Part shown: positions 52,045 to 61,396 of the stretch, piece by piece
How the letters are laid out: every line of letters begins with the position of its first letter
How positions within the stretch are numbered: position 1 is the stretch's first letter
NCBI RefSeq assembly: GCF_027923555.1
Contig: NZ_AP025523.1
Coordinates: 3,352,484-3,416,483 of the forward strand
Source of the DNA: Vulcanimicrobium alpinum
GTDB taxonomy: Bacteria > Vulcanimicrobiota > Vulcanimicrobiia > Vulcanimicrobiales > Vulcanimicrobiaceae
DNA: 64,000 nt
Reading direction: 5' to 3'
Translations under genes and position numbers: made by a program
The notes under the pieces: generated by a model
Seen by the model: only the letters and a program-made list of their open reading frames with translations
Database searches by the model: none
What the model was told of the DNA's origin: nothing

Positions 52045-53210
52045 AGCCTCTCGCCGCGGCGGTCCGCCGGCAGCGCGAACGCCGCTGCCGCCGCCATCAC
52101 GCAGAGCGCCCCCGCCGCGAGAATCGTCGCGCTCACGCCCCAGCGGTCGGCGATCTGTCCCATCACGGGCGCGAACGCGCCGCCGAGCGAGACGGCGAGC
52201 CCGAGCGTCACCCCGGACGCGAGCCCTATGCGATTCGGCAAGAACTCTTGGCCGAGGACGATGTACGCCGACTGCGACGCCACAAAGACGAAGCCGGTGA
52301 TCGCGAGGAGCGGGATCGCGAGGGGCAAGCTGCCGCCGTGCGTCGTCGCCACGAGCACCGCCGTCATCACCGCAGCGATCCCCGTCGACGCAACCAGCAC
52401 GGTGCGCCGGCCGAAACGGTCGGCGATCGGACCGCCCGAGAGCGTTCCGAGCACGCCGAAGACCAGGAACATCGTCAGCAGGCCGTCGCCGACCGCCGCC
52501 GGCGCATGCAGCACTTCGACGACGTACAGCGGGACGAACGCGACGAACCCGAAGTACGCCATCGAGCGCACGACGACGAAGATCGAGAGCGTGCCGAACG
52601 CGCGCCAGTCGTCGGTGCCCTGCCCGGTGCGCTTCGTGGCGTGCGCGGGGACGAACGTACGCAGACGACGGACCTCGTACAGCACCGCGGCGCCGACGAC
52701 CAGCACCGGGATCGCTGCCGCGAGCGTTCCGTGCAGGCCCCATGCGGCGATCGCGGCGGTCGCGAACGCCGGACCGACCGCGAAACCGACGTTCCCGCCG
52801 GCGGCGAACCAGCGCATCCCGGTCGCCTTGCGCGCGCCGGCGACGTAGTTGGCGAAGCGGGCCGCCTCGGGATGGAACATCGCGACGCCGATTCCGCTGA
52901 TGAGCGCGCTCCCCCAGAGCAGCGGGAGCGTCGGTGCGATCCCGACCAGCGCGACGCCGCCGCCGGCGAGCGCGAGTCCGAGCGCGATCAGCCACGGCAT
53001 CGAGCGGCGGTCGGCGAGCTGGCCGATCGCCGGCTGCAGGACCGACGACGCGATCGCCTGCGCGAGTACCAGCGTGCCGGCCTCGGTGTGGGTCAGGCCG
53101 CGGGCGGCGATCAGATACGGCAGGAGCGCCGGGACGAAGCTCTGGTTGCAGTCGTCGGCGACGTGAGCGATCCCTAGCAAGGCCATCGATCGAACGTCGA
53201 GCCGGCTCAT
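52002..53210 (-). CDS. MFS transporter (fosmidomycin-resistance/Fsr-like)
   Basis: A protein of about 402 residues and 12 helices. MALLGIAHVADDCNQSFVPALLPYL at the start, IGQLADRRSMPWLIALG and the GVAMFHPEAARFANYVAGARKATGM segment (with FHPE) are typical of Fsr-like drug exporters. ATG 53210 is taken; ATG 53228 would add six residues. It overlaps trmL tail to tail. Confidence 0.88.
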   Translation of the reverse strand: MSRLDVRSMALLGIAHVADDCNQSFVPALLPYLIAARGLTHTEAGTLVLAQAIASSVLQPAIGQLADRRSMPWLIALGLALAGGGVALVGIAPTLPLLWGSALISGIGVAMFHPEAARFANYVAGARKATGMRWFAAGGNVGFAVGPAFATAAIAAWGLHGTLAAAIPVLVVGAAVLYEVRRLRTFVPAHATKRTGQGTDDWRAFGTLSIFVVVRSMAYFGFVAFVPLYVVEVLHAPAAVGDGLLTMFLVFGVLGTLSGGPIADRFGRRTVLVASTGIAAVMTAVLVATTHGGSLPLAIPLLAITGFVFVASQSAYIVLGQEFLPNRIGLASGVTLGLAVSLGGAFAPVMGQIADRWGVSATILAAGALCVMAAAAAFALPADRRGERLQRKPGKPNAESAA

Positions 53211-53296
53211 ACAAGGCGATTCTGACATGGCAGCACGGAGGCGAATAGGCGAAAAGACGCAGGAAGTCCGCCAATGGCGGGAGAGTTCTCGCCTCC

Positions 53297-53998
53297 GTGA
53301 GGCCGTCTGCGACCATCGAGGCGATCGGAGCGCGCGTCGTCCGCTGCCGCCGGTGTCCGGAACTCCGCGCGTATTGCGCCGACGTCGGGCGCGTGAAGAA
53401 GCGCGCGTTTCGCGAGCACGAGTACTGGGCGAAGCCGGTCCCCGGCTGGGGCGATCCCCACGCACGCGTCGTACTCGTCGGCCTCGCGCCGGGGGCGCAC
53501 GGTTCCAACCGCACCGGGCGCGTGTTCACCGGCGACGGCAGCGGCGAGTGGCTGTACCGCGCCCTGCATCGCGCCGGCTTCGCGAACCAGCCGCACGCGG
53601 TCGACCGCAACGACGGGCTCGCGCTGCGCGACGCCTTCATCACCGCCGCCGTGCGCTGCGCGCCGCCCGGGAACAAGCCGACGCCGCAGCAGCGCGCGCG
53701 CTGCCTGCCGTATCTGCGCGAAGAACTCGACACGCTCGCCCACGCGCGCGTGATCGTCACCCTCGGCAAACTCGCCGACGACACGATCCATGCGATGGTC
53801 AAGGAGCGCGGCGCCTACCGCAGCGGCCGCGCTCCGTTCGCGCATCTCGCCGAGACGACCGTCGATCTCGGCCCGCTCCGCGACGTCGTCGTCCTCACGT
53901 CGTATCATCCGAGCCGTCAGAACACCAACACGGGCGTCCTGACCGAGCCGATGCTCGATGCCGTCTTCGTTCGCGCCCGGGCGCTTGCATTGCGCTGA
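53297..53998 (+). CDS. Uracil-DNA glycosylase, family 5 (UdgB)
   Basis: A 233-residue glycosylase. Four cysteines for an iron-sulfur cluster are spread as CRRCPELRAYC and further RC residues. The active-site block is VGLAPGAHGSNRTGRVFTGDGSG and the C-terminal motif is LTSYHPSRQNTNTG. Family 5 enzymes lack the catalytic polar residue of family 4 and also remove hypoxanthine and other lesions. GTG 53297 is the start. UdgB is common in thermophiles and high-GC bacteria exposed to deamination. Confidence 0.92.
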   Translation: MRPSATIEAIGARVVRCRRCPELRAYCADVGRVKKRAFREHEYWAKPVPGWGDPHARVVLVGLAPGAHGSNRTGRVFTGDGSGEWLYRALHRAGFANQPHAVDRNDGLALRDAFITAAVRCAPPGNKPTPQQRARCLPYLREELDTLAHARVIVTLGKLADDTIHAMVKERGAYRSGRAPFAHLAETTVDLGPLRDVVVLTSYHPSRQNTNTGVLTEPMLDAVFVRARALALR

Positions 53999-54180
53999 GC
54001 CGGAGCAAGCGTGATTGGGCTCACCGAGGTGCGGGTAACCGCCAGACGCGGTGTCCGGATTCGGCCACCGCGCCAGACTTTTCGCGAAGATACCGTGCCG
54101 GCCCGGGAAGCGCAGCGCATGTTTTCGTACGTCCGCGAGCATGCATAGCATTTCGAGAGCGTGGGTACTCTCGACGGGCC

Positions 54181-54378
54181 ATGCATTACCGGATCGACGA
54201 TCGAGACCTCACCGCCTTCCTGGTGTACGCCGCGCGCGAGCGCAGTCTCGATGCATCGCTCCGCGCCGCGACCAAATACGGGCGTTCCGAGGAGCACAAG
54301 AAATCAATCGACGCGCTGCGCGATCTCAATCGCAAGATGCTCTTCCGCGAGACGCGCCGCGACATCCACCCCTTCTAG
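54181..54378 (+). CDS. Small hypothetical protein (65 aa)
   Basis: ATG 54181 opens a 65-codon frame for a soluble, charged protein (MHYRIDDRDLTAFLVYAARERSLDA..., ending RRDIHPF). Its composition is normal for protein and unlike the surrounding shadows. A hairpin (CGAGAG/CTCTCG, 54154-54173) sits just before the start. There is no clear Shine-Dalgarno. Unknown family. The 180-bp gap before it shows only this hairpin. Confidence 0.55.
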   Translation: MHYRIDDRDLTAFLVYAARERSLDASLRAATKYGRSEEHKKSIDALRDLNRKMLFRETRRDIHPF

Positions 54379-54419
54379 CAGCCGGTCGCGGCACCGGTAG
54401 CGGTGGGGCGGTGCTCAAA

Positions 54420-55226
54420 TCAAGAAGGGTGCAGCTCTCCCCAGCGTCGGCGCACGTCGGCACGGTCCGCACCTGCGGGCTCGACGATCGGGACGCGCGG
54501 TATCCCGTCGACATTGATGATGCAGCCCTGCCAGACCGCCCGACGTGCATTTGGAGAGAGTGGCTTGCGGGCGATGATGCGGGGCTCGTCGATGAGCGAT
54601 CCCGGCAAAGCATCGGCATACACGACGCTTGCGCCGCGACCGTCGAATTCGGCAAGAATGTAAACCGGCATTGCGCCCTCGCGCACCGCACCGATCGTCG
54701 TTGCGTACGAGGCTCCAATAAGCGTCGATCCAATTCGCCCGTCTTTCGCTTTCAGCTGATACCGAGCGTCGCATGAAATGCAGGCAAAGTCTGCGACGGG
54801 CATGTTTGCCGGGAGTCGCGCCAACGCATCGCGGGTGCAGCGCAGACAATAGAGATTCATCTCCGCCCACGTTTCGATGACGATGCGGGCGATCTGCGCC
54901 CGACTCGAGTACCCCTCCGCGAGAGTCGCATCGATCAAGGGGCTGAATGTCGCCGGCGCGTCGAGACGCTCGTAACGGCCGCCTCCATGAAATCGCAACA
55001 CACCCTGGTCGCGGAGGACTTGAAGACTCTGTCTGATTTTCGCGCCGACGAAGCGATTCAATGGATATGCAGCTCGCAACTCATCTTCGTATCGAAGAAC
55101 GTCGGCGAGGGTAAAGTGGCGAGGTTGCTTCTCGACGACGTCCTGAACGAGCAATTTCCATGAACGCAGGGGGGAGGTCACCTCGATCGCATTCTGCAGC
55201 AGGACCTTGCGATCCGGTTTCGCCAA
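54420..55226 (-). CDS. DpnI-like (dam-replacing family) methyl-directed endonuclease with swapped domains
   Basis: A 268-residue protein. Residues about 20-90 (LRSWKLLVQDVV...FTLADVLRYEDEL...IRQSLQVLRDQGVLRFHGGGRYERL) match the C-terminal winged helix of DpnI. Residues about 105-245 match the DpnI catalytic domain: zinc cysteines 127, 130, 149 and 152, PVADFACISC with Asp146, then QLK (Gln157, Lys159), GASYATTI, and IIARKPLSPNARRAVWQGCIINVD. DpnI itself has the nuclease first and the winged helix last. The acidic residue of ExK is Gln here, as in QxK nucleases such as Mrr. Homologues cut G-m6A-TC. No methyltransferase is adjacent. The TTG start is tentative. Confidence 0.88.
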   Translation of the reverse strand: MAKPDRKVLLQNAIEVTSPLRSWKLLVQDVVEKQPRHFTLADVLRYEDELRAAYPLNRFVGAKIRQSLQVLRDQGVLRFHGGGRYERLDAPATFSPLIDATLAEGYSSRAQIARIVIETWAEMNLYCLRCTRDALARLPANMPVADFACISCDARYQLKAKDGRIGSTLIGASYATTIGAVREGAMPVYILAEFDGRGASVVYADALPGSLIDEPRIIARKPLSPNARRAVWQGCIINVDGIPRVPIVEPAGADRADVRRRWGELHPS

Positions 55227-55508
55227 TCGGGCGGCCCATGATCACGCATCGCGTGCGGGTCGGCCAAAACCCGCAACTCGTCGGAAGCTGCACGGCTCCG
55301 AAATGCAACGCGTTCGGAACCCTCGTGCTTACGTTTCGCGATACCGCCGCGATCGCGTGCGGCGCGGATCACGTGATGTCTGCAGCCATGTCCTTGGTAG
55401 AGGCGAGTCTACACGGCAACGGAGAGACATCCGCGTCGAAACCTATGAGATTCGGTACCGTCGCGAGGAAAGGACTCTCGGGTTTGGGACGCGCTCTCTG
55501 GCGAGGAC

Positions 55509-57350
55509 CTAATTCTTCTCGGTCCCCGCAGTCGGAACGACGATCCGCAGGCCGAGTTCGTCGAGCGCCTTCTCGGGGACGCTGGACGGCGCATCCATCA
55601 TCAGATCGCGCGCCATCTGATTTTTGGGGAACGCGATCACGTCGCGGATCGACGTCTCGCCGCAGGCGATCATCACGATCCGGTCGATTCCGAGGGCCAT
55701 TCCGCCGTGCGGCGGCGCGCCGTAGCGCAGCGCTTCCATGAAGAAGCCGAAGCGGTCCTCGATCTGTTCGTCGCTGAGGCCGAGCCGCTTGAAGACCTTT
55801 TCCTGAAACTGCGGCGTGTGGTTGCGGATCGAGCCGCTGCCGAGCTCGTAGCCGTTCAGCACGAGATCGTAGTGGCGCGCCGTGATCGCGAGCGGGTCGC
55901 TGTCGAAGAGCGCTTCCTGGCCCGGCTCGGGCGAGGTGAACGGATGGTGCGAGAACGTGATCTCGCCCGTCTCGGGATCTTTTTCGAACAGCGGGAAGCC
56001 GCTCACCCAGCAGAACGCATATGCGTGCGGATCGCGCAGGTTGAGGCGATCGCCGATCTCGAGGCGCAGGCGGCCGGCGACGTCGTTGGCCGTTGCGCGC
56101 GCGTCGCCGACGAAGAGCAGCGCGTCGCCGTCGCCCGCGCTGGTGCGTTCGCGTAGCCGCGCTGCCAGCGCCTCGTCGACGAAGCGCGCGATCGAGCCCT
56201 TCACGCCGTCCGGTGCGAACGCGACGTAGGCGAGTCCCTTCGCGCCGAACTGCTTGGCGAGTTCGCTGAGCGCGTCGAAGTCGCGGCGTGAGAGCGACGC
56301 GCCGCCCGGGTAGCGAAGCGCGACGATCCGATTCGCATCGCTCTCGGCGAGTCCGGCGAACAAGCCGAAAGCGCCGCCGCGGAAGAGGTCGTCGACGTCG
56401 GCGAACTTCACGTCGAAGCGCAGGTCGGGCTTGTCGGAGCCGTAGTCGCACATCGCCTCCGCGTACGAGAGGCGCGGGAGCGGGTGCGGGACGGCGACGT
56501 CGAGGACGTGCTCCCACACGTAGCGCACCGCGCCTTCCATCGTGCGCATCACGTCGTCCTGCGAAACGAACGTCATCTCGACGTCGACTTGCGTGAACTC
56601 CGGCTGGCGGTCGGCACGCGGATCTTCGTCGCGGAAGCAGCGCGCGATCTGCATGTAGCGGCCGAGGCCGCCGATCATCAGAATCTGTTTGAGAATCTGC
56701 GGCGACTGCGGAAGCGCGTAGAAGTTTCCGCGATGGACGCGCGAGGGTACGAGGTAGTCGCGCGCGCCTTCCGGCGTCGACTTGATCAGCGTCGGCGTTT
56801 CGATCTCGAGGAAACCATGCTCGTCGAAGTAGTCGCGGATCGCCTTCACGATGCGGTGGCGCATGGTGAGGTTGCGCTGCATCCGCGGCCGCCGCAGATC
56901 GAGATAGCGCCAACGCAGCCGCACGTCTTCCGACGGCTCCTCGTCGGCGGCGATCACGAACGGCGGCGTCTCCGAGCGGTTGAGCACGTCGAGCGCGCCG
57001 GCCGGAACCTCGACGTCGCCGGTCGGGAGTTTCGCATTCTCGGTCCCCGCGGGGCGGCGGCGGACTTCGCCCCGCACGCAGATGACGTCTTCGCTGCGCA
57101 GCGTCTCCGCGAGCGCGAAGACCGCGGCGTTGGACGGATCGAACGTCACCTGCGTGAGGCCGCTGCGGTCGCGCACGTCGATGAAGATCAGGCCGCCGTG
57201 ATCGCGGCGGCGGTGGACCCAGCCGTTGAGTGCGACGGCCCGGCCGACGTCGGCGGCGGTGAGCTCACCGCACGAGACGGGCTGCGCTTCGACAGGCTCA
57301 GCGTCACGGGGGTCAGCGTGACGGGGGTCAGCGTGACGAAGATGATCCAC
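55509..57350 (-). CDS. aspS: Aspartyl-tRNA synthetase
   Basis: A 613-residue class II synthetase. The anticodon domain has [22 protein letters not shown], motif 2 is [21 protein letters not shown], the bacterial insertion domain is present, and motif 3 is [10 protein letters not shown]. The normal bacterial start corresponds to [12 protein letters not shown]. The preceding 26 residues ([19 protein letters not shown]) are encoded by a dispersed repeat at 57283-57338, an odd N-terminal extension. GTG 57350 is the only reasonable start in frame. It overlaps the upstream glycosyltransferase gene by 23 bp. Confidence 0.96.
   Translation of the reverse strand: MDHLRHADPRHADPRDAEPVEAQPVSCGELTAADVGRAVALNGWVHRRRDHGGLIFIDVRDRSGLTQVTFDPSNAAVFALAETLRSEDVICVRGEVRRRPAGTENAKLPTGDVEVPAGALDVLNRSETPPFVIAADEEPSEDVRLRWRYLDLRRPRMQRNLTMRHRIVKAIRDYFDEHGFLEIETPTLIKSTPEGARDYLVPSRVHRGNFYALPQSPQILKQILMIGGLGRYMQIARCFRDEDPRADRQPEFTQVDVEMTFVSQDDVMRTMEGAVRYVWEHVLDVAVPHPLPRLSYAEAMCDYGSDKPDLRFDVKFADVDDLFRGGAFGLFAGLAESDANRIVALRYPGGASLSRRDFDALSELAKQFGAKGLAYVAFAPDGVKGSIARFVDEALAARLRERTSAGDGDALLFVGDARATANDVAGRLRLEIGDRLNLRDPHAYAFCWVSGFPLFEKDPETGEITFSHHPFTSPEPGQEALFDSDPLAITARHYDLVLNGYELGSGSIRNHTPQFQEKVFKRLGLSDEQIEDRFGFFMEALRYGAPPHGGMALGIDRIVMIACGETSIRDVIAFPKNQMARDLMMDAPSSVPEKALDELGLRIVVPTAGTEKN
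57283..57338. repeat. Dispersed repeat copy inside the aspS start
   Basis: TGCGCTTCGACAGGCTCAGCG (57283) followed by three direct units of GGGTCAGCGTGACG matches the cluster at 45012-45133. It is translated on the minus strand both as the N-terminal extension of aspS and, in another frame, as the last residues of the GT2 enzyme. Confidence 0.75.
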
Positions 57351-58245
57351 GAAGCGCGGCCTTGACTCCGGTGAGGTAGTGATATTGGTAGGAGAGCGTG
57401 CGCGAGAAGCCGGGTTTGCCGGCGCCGTTCTCGATCCACGCCTTCAGCGGCGCGACGCGATCGACGACGTCGTGCAGCGCGAGCGAAACCGGCGTCATCC
57501 CGAGGCGCAGTTGTACGTCCCAGGCCGGATGCTTGCGATAGAAGCGGACCGTCGAGCGTCCGGCGAGTTCGTACTTCTGCTGTTGCTCGTCCCACGGCAC
57601 CGGATGCCAATGGTAGTCGACGGCGTTGGGCTCGTAGAAGATGGGGACGCCGGCGTGCTGCAGACGATAGCCCAGTTCGAGATCCTCGTGACCGTAGCCG
57701 GTGAAGTCTTCGTCGAACCGGCCGACGCGATCGAGTTCCGCCTTCGGTACCGACGCGTTGCCGGTGAGGAAGTAGAGCCACGAGAGCTTCTTGGGCTTCT
57801 CACCGTGGAGCGGGAGGCGTTTGCTGCGATCGGCGCGCTTGGCGAGGTAGTCCTCGTACGAGACGACCTGCACTTCCATTCCGACGACGGCACGCACGCC
57901 GGGTCGTTCGTGATGGGCGAGATGCCGCGAGAGCAGATCCGGCGACGCGATGATGTCCGCGTCGGTGAAGAGGACGATGCGGCCGCGCGCGGCCTCGATC
58001 CCGGCGTTGCGCGCCGACGCGCGTCCGGTGTACGGCCCGGGCAGGTGCCGCACGAACGGATGCCGTTCGGCGAATTTCGCAAGGAACTCGGCGGTGCCGT
58101 CGGTGGAATGTGAATCGGCGACGATCACCTCGAACTCGCCGCGGCGCAGATCCTGCGCGGCGAGCGACGGCACCACGTGCCGCAGCGTGTCGAGGCGATT
58201 GTAGGTCGGAACGACGACCGAGATGCGAAGAACGTCAGCAGTCAT
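57328..58245 (-). CDS. Glycosyltransferase family 2
   Basis: A 305-residue GT-A enzyme. RISVVVPTYNRLDTLRHVVPSL opens the fold, the metal motif is RIVLFTDADIIASPDLL, and GRFDEDFTGYGHEDLELGYRL matches the galactosyltransferase-like acceptor end. FYEPNAVDYHWHPVPWDEQQ follows. ATG 58245 overlaps the upstream GT9 gene by ATGA. The final residues (RGSSSSR) come from a dispersed repeat. It probably builds surface glycan. Confidence 0.9.
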   Translation of the reverse strand: MTADVLRISVVVPTYNRLDTLRHVVPSLAAQDLRRGEFEVIVADSHSTDGTAEFLAKFAERHPFVRHLPGPYTGRASARNAGIEAARGRIVLFTDADIIASPDLLSRHLAHHERPGVRAVVGMEVQVVSYEDYLAKRADRSKRLPLHGEKPKKLSWLYFLTGNASVPKAELDRVGRFDEDFTGYGHEDLELGYRLQHAGVPIFYEPNAVDYHWHPVPWDEQQQKYELAGRSTVRFYRKHPAWDVQLRLGMTPVSLALHDVVDRVAPLKAWIENGAGKPGFSRTLSYQYHYLTGVKAALRGSSSSR

Positions 58246-59219
58246 AAGAGCGAGGCGACGGCGGCGACGATCTCGGCGCGCGAAGCGCGCAGCGATGCGT
58301 CGGACTCGTCCGGCGGTTTGCGAAGGATGGCGTTCGGCACGCGGTACGGCGACCATTCCTGAGACGCCAGCCGGAACCACTTGTGCTCGAAGACGACGAC
58401 GGTGGGGACGCGGACGGCACTTGCGACATGGGTCGCACCCGTATCGATCGTCAGCACGCACGCGGCCTGCGCGAATACGGCGGCCCAGGCGTGAAAGCAG
58501 AGATCGCCGAGCACGAGGTCGGCGATGCCGGCACGGCCCACCGCTTCGCCGAGCGCGCGGGCGTCGTCGCCGTAGGTTGCGACGAGCGGATGTCCGAGCG
58601 CGCGCAGCTCCCGGAAGAGCGTCAGCGCACTCTCGGCCGTCGAGCCGCCCTCGGTCCAGCGCTTTCCGAGCTGGACGACGATCGGACGCGGCGGGAGCGG
58701 CCCGGCAGCGGCGCGGTCGTCCTCCGTCACCGGAAGGACGAGGTCGCGGAAGAGCGTCGTCGCCCCGGCGGCGATCGCGACCGCGAGCACCTGATCGACC
58801 TCGTGCGCGATCGTCATGCGCGGGCGGCGTTCGGCGGTCGCCGGATCGGCTTGGCTCAGCACGACGTCGGTGAGCTTCGTGCGCAGCGTCAGCCGCGCGA
58901 GGTAGCGCGTCGCGTAGGTGTAGCCGACGCGGCGCGGCGCGCGCGTCGCCGCGACGAGCGCGTGATCGACGTTGCGCGGTGCGAGCGCGACCGCGAGATC
59001 GACGCCGCGGAACCGCGAACCGAACGCCGCCGGCGCGACGTCCTCCGGCAGGATCGCGAGCTCGTCGACGTCCGGCGAGCGGTCGACGACGACCGAGTTG
59101 TAGCGGCTGCACGCGAGGGTGATGTGCGCGTCGGGAAACGAGCGGCGCATCGACGCGATCGCCGGCGTGGAAAGGATCAGGTCGCCGACGCGATCGGTGC
59201 GCGAGAGCAGGATGCGCAC
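58242..59219 (-). CDS. Glycosyltransferase family 9 (heptosyltransferase-like), first copy
   Basis: A 325-residue GT-B enzyme. The start MRILLSRTDRVGDLILSTPAI is the GT9 hallmark, and the C-terminal TIDTGATHVASAVRVPTVVVFEH is the nucleotide-sugar site. It would add heptose or a similar sugar to a lipid-linked core. Flanked by two GT2 genes in one minus-strand operon. Confidence 0.9.
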   Translation of the reverse strand: MRILLSRTDRVGDLILSTPAIASMRRSFPDAHITLACSRYNSVVVDRSPDVDELAILPEDVAPAAFGSRFRGVDLAVALAPRNVDHALVAATRAPRRVGYTYATRYLARLTLRTKLTDVVLSQADPATAERRPRMTIAHEVDQVLAVAIAAGATTLFRDLVLPVTEDDRAAAGPLPPRPIVVQLGKRWTEGGSTAESALTLFRELRALGHPLVATYGDDARALGEAVGRAGIADLVLGDLCFHAWAAVFAQAACVLTIDTGATHVASAVRVPTVVVFEHKWFRLASQEWSPYRVPNAILRKPPDESDASLRASRAEIVAAVASLL

Positions 59220-59231
59220 GCGTTGCTGCGC

Positions 59232-60131
59232 TTACGGTGTCTTCGCGCGCGCGAGCTCGTCGTAATACGCGGCGCTCGCCAGAAGCTGCGCCGCCGCGAG
59301 CTGGGCGGCGGAGAGTTTCCGCTCGGCGGCGGTGTCGCCGACGAACCGCTCGAGCCGCGCGACCAGCGGCCTCGTGCGCAGCGCATCGCCGAGCAGCCGC
59401 TGGGGGAGGGTGTCGCCGATCGCCAGCGCAACGCGCCAGCCCGGATGCAGTTCCTCGAGCCGCACCGCCGTGCGGGCCTGCGCGCGCATCTGACGCAGCA
59501 TCCCGGCGACGTTGGTTCCCTGCGGGCGCGGCTTCCAGTGAAAGGCGACGGCGCGCCGGTTGAACACCGCCTTCGTGCCGAGCGCACGCAGGCGCAAGCC
59601 CAGTTCGATGTCTTCCCAGCCGTACTCGCTGAACGATTCGTCGAAGCGGCCGCCGGCGGCGTCGAGCCGGTCGCGGCGCACCGAGACGTTCGACGTCCAG
59701 AACCAGTTCGCGCTGTAGTTCTTGAGGCTCCAGATCGGCGGCGGGAGCGCGTCGAACGACTCGGTGTTGATCACCGCGCCGCGCACGACGACGTCGCCGT
59801 GCTTCTCGTCGCTGCGCAGATGTTCGGCGGCGAAGACCGGCGTCGGGAGCACGTCGTCGTCGATGAACGCGATCCGCTCGCCGGTGCACAGCGCGATCCC
59901 GGCGTTGCGCGCGCGCGCGAGCCCGGCGTTGGCTTGATTGATGACGGTGAAGCGGCACGTCGCGAGCGCCCGGGCGCGTTCGATGACGGCAGGCGTGTCG
60001 TCGCGCGATCCGTCGTTGACGAGCACCACTTCATACTGGTCGGGGGCGAGCGTCTGATCGAAGCACGCTTCGAGGACGCGTCCGAGCAGATGCGCGCGGT
60101 TGTAGGTGCAGAGCTGGATCGTGAAGCGCAT
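59232..60131 (-). CDS. Glycosyltransferase family 2
   Basis: A 299-residue GT2 enzyme: MRFTIQLCTYNRAHLLGRVLEAC, VVLVNDGSRDDTPAVIE, the metal motif RIAFIDDDVLPTP and FDESFSEYGWEDIELGLRLRALG. ATG 60131 overlaps the upstream acetyltransferase stop by one base (TGATG). It is distinct in sequence from the other GT2 in the cluster. Confidence 0.9.
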   Translation of the reverse strand: MRFTIQLCTYNRAHLLGRVLEACFDQTLAPDQYEVVLVNDGSRDDTPAVIERARALATCRFTVINQANAGLARARNAGIALCTGERIAFIDDDVLPTPVFAAEHLRSDEKHGDVVVRGAVINTESFDALPPPIWSLKNYSANWFWTSNVSVRRDRLDAAGGRFDESFSEYGWEDIELGLRLRALGTKAVFNRRAVAFHWKPRPQGTNVAGMLRQMRAQARTAVRLEELHPGWRVALAIGDTLPQRLLGDALRTRPLVARLERFVGDTAAERKLSAAQLAAAQLLASAAYYDELARAKTP

Positions 60132-61396
60132 CAGAAGCGGGTTGTGCAGACGGGCGGCGTCTGGGTATCGAACAGCTCGGCGACGCGCGGCAGCGCAGAG
60201 GCAGGCTCGACCGTCGCGAGCCGGTGCCGCGCGACGTCGCGCAGGCGCAAAGAGCCGGCGACCAGCGATGAGAGCTCCGGAATCGCGACGCTCAGCGTTG
60301 CGTCGGGTGCGGCGTGCTCGTCGGGGCGGATGCCGCTTGCGTCGCACCGGAACGTCCCGTCGAACGCCGTCGGCGCGAAGAAGGTGTCGTCGACGATCAC
60401 CCGCAGCGCGAACGGCTGCGCGGGTCGCGGCAGGTACGCGAATGCGGCCGGCACGTCGAGGAGGCGGTACATGATCCCGAGTCCCGTTTCGGCGACGCGA
60501 TGGGCCGCCGGCGGCGCAAGGACGCGGTCGGAGCGGTCGCGCGGATCGGTGCTCGCGAGAAAGAACGACGGATCCTGCGTTTCGATCGCGATCTCCATGA
60601 ACTGATCGTGCTGCGCGCGCAGATAGCCGAGGAGCGCCCCCGCGGCCGCGCCGTCTTCGGCCTGGAAGTCGCGCACCACCAGCACGTTGCGATTGGTGAC
60701 GTCGCGGTGCCCGAGCGTCAAGCTGGTCTGCATGAAGCCGCGCAGCACGCCGGCGTCTTCAACGCCGACGTGGCGCGTCGAAAGCTCTGCCAGCGCTTTC
60801 TCCGTCACGCCGCGGTAGCGCTGGACGAGCCCGTTGGTGACGGTGCGAATGCGCTCGGAACAGGCGAGCACGGCGTCGAGATCGCCGGCATGGAGCGCGC
60901 GCACGGTGCCGCGCGCGCCGTCGTTGCGCAGCGTCCGAGGCACGAAGCGAAAACGATGCGTCGGCGTTCCGTAACCGAAGCCGAGCGCGCGATAAAAATC
61001 CGACCAGAACGGGTGCAGGATCGCAAACGGCGCGCCGCGCTTGTGATACCAGTGCAGATACCACGCGAGCATCGCTCGCGCGACGCCCTGCCGCTTGTGC
61101 GCGAGTGCGACGGCGACGGCGCCCACGCCGCCCGTCGCGGCGTCGCTCCCGCGCACGTTCATCACGAAATCGTAGAGGCGCATCCCGCCGACGACCTCGC
61201 CATTTCGCTCCGCCGCGACGTCGCGGACGGGGTCCTCCGTCGCCGACCGCACCCGTTCGACGAACGCCGCGAACGCGTCGGCCGTGGTCACGCCCATCAC
61301 CGGATACGCGTCGACCATGACGCGCGCGAGCTCGGGGATCACCGCATCGTCGGACGCGACGACGCGCATCGCCGGTGCGTCGATTGCGACCGCCAT
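60131..61396 (-). CDS. Eis-like GNAT acetyltransferase with SCP2-type tail
   Basis: A 421-residue protein. The GNAT fold is seen in VVGGMRLYDFVMNVRG and GVGAVAVALAHKRQGVARAMLAWYLHW. A second GNAT-like region and a C-terminal sterol-carrier-like part (FRCDASGIRPDEHAAPDATLSVAIPELSSLVAGSLRL) complete the Eis arrangement, including a free carboxyl end TRF. Eis proteins acetylate amines, including aminoglycosides. It lies inside a glycosyltransferase operon with one-base overlaps on both sides, so a role in modifying an amino sugar is possible. Confidence 0.85.
   Translation of the reverse strand: MAVAIDAPAMRVVASDDAVIPELARVMVDAYPVMGVTTADAFAAFVERVRSATEDPVRDVAAERNGEVVGGMRLYDFVMNVRGSDAATGGVGAVAVALAHKRQGVARAMLAWYLHWYHKRGAPFAILHPFWSDFYRALGFGYGTPTHRFRFVPRTLRNDGARGTVRALHAGDLDAVLACSERIRTVTNGLVQRYRGVTEKALAELSTRHVGVEDAGVLRGFMQTSLTLGHRDVTNRNVLVVRDFQAEDGAAAGALLGYLRAQHDQFMEIAIETQDPSFFLASTDPRDRSDRVLAPPAAHRVAETGLGIMYRLLDVPAAFAYLPRPAQPFALRVIVDDTFFAPTAFDGTFRCDASGIRPDEHAAPDATLSVAIPELSSLVAGSLRLRDVARHRLATVEPASALPRVAELFDTQTPPVCTTRF

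Noticed and set aside
53999-54075. tRNA-like stretch (minus-strand GGTGGCCGAATCCGG)
   Set aside because: No cloverleaf can be drawn: the T-arm lacks a 7-nt loop with TTCRA and no acceptor stem pairs.
55227-55508. Plus-strand frames between the DpnI-like gene and aspS
   Set aside because: They have no ribosome site or recognisable motif and one runs far into aspS antisense. I see no gene in this 282-bp gap.
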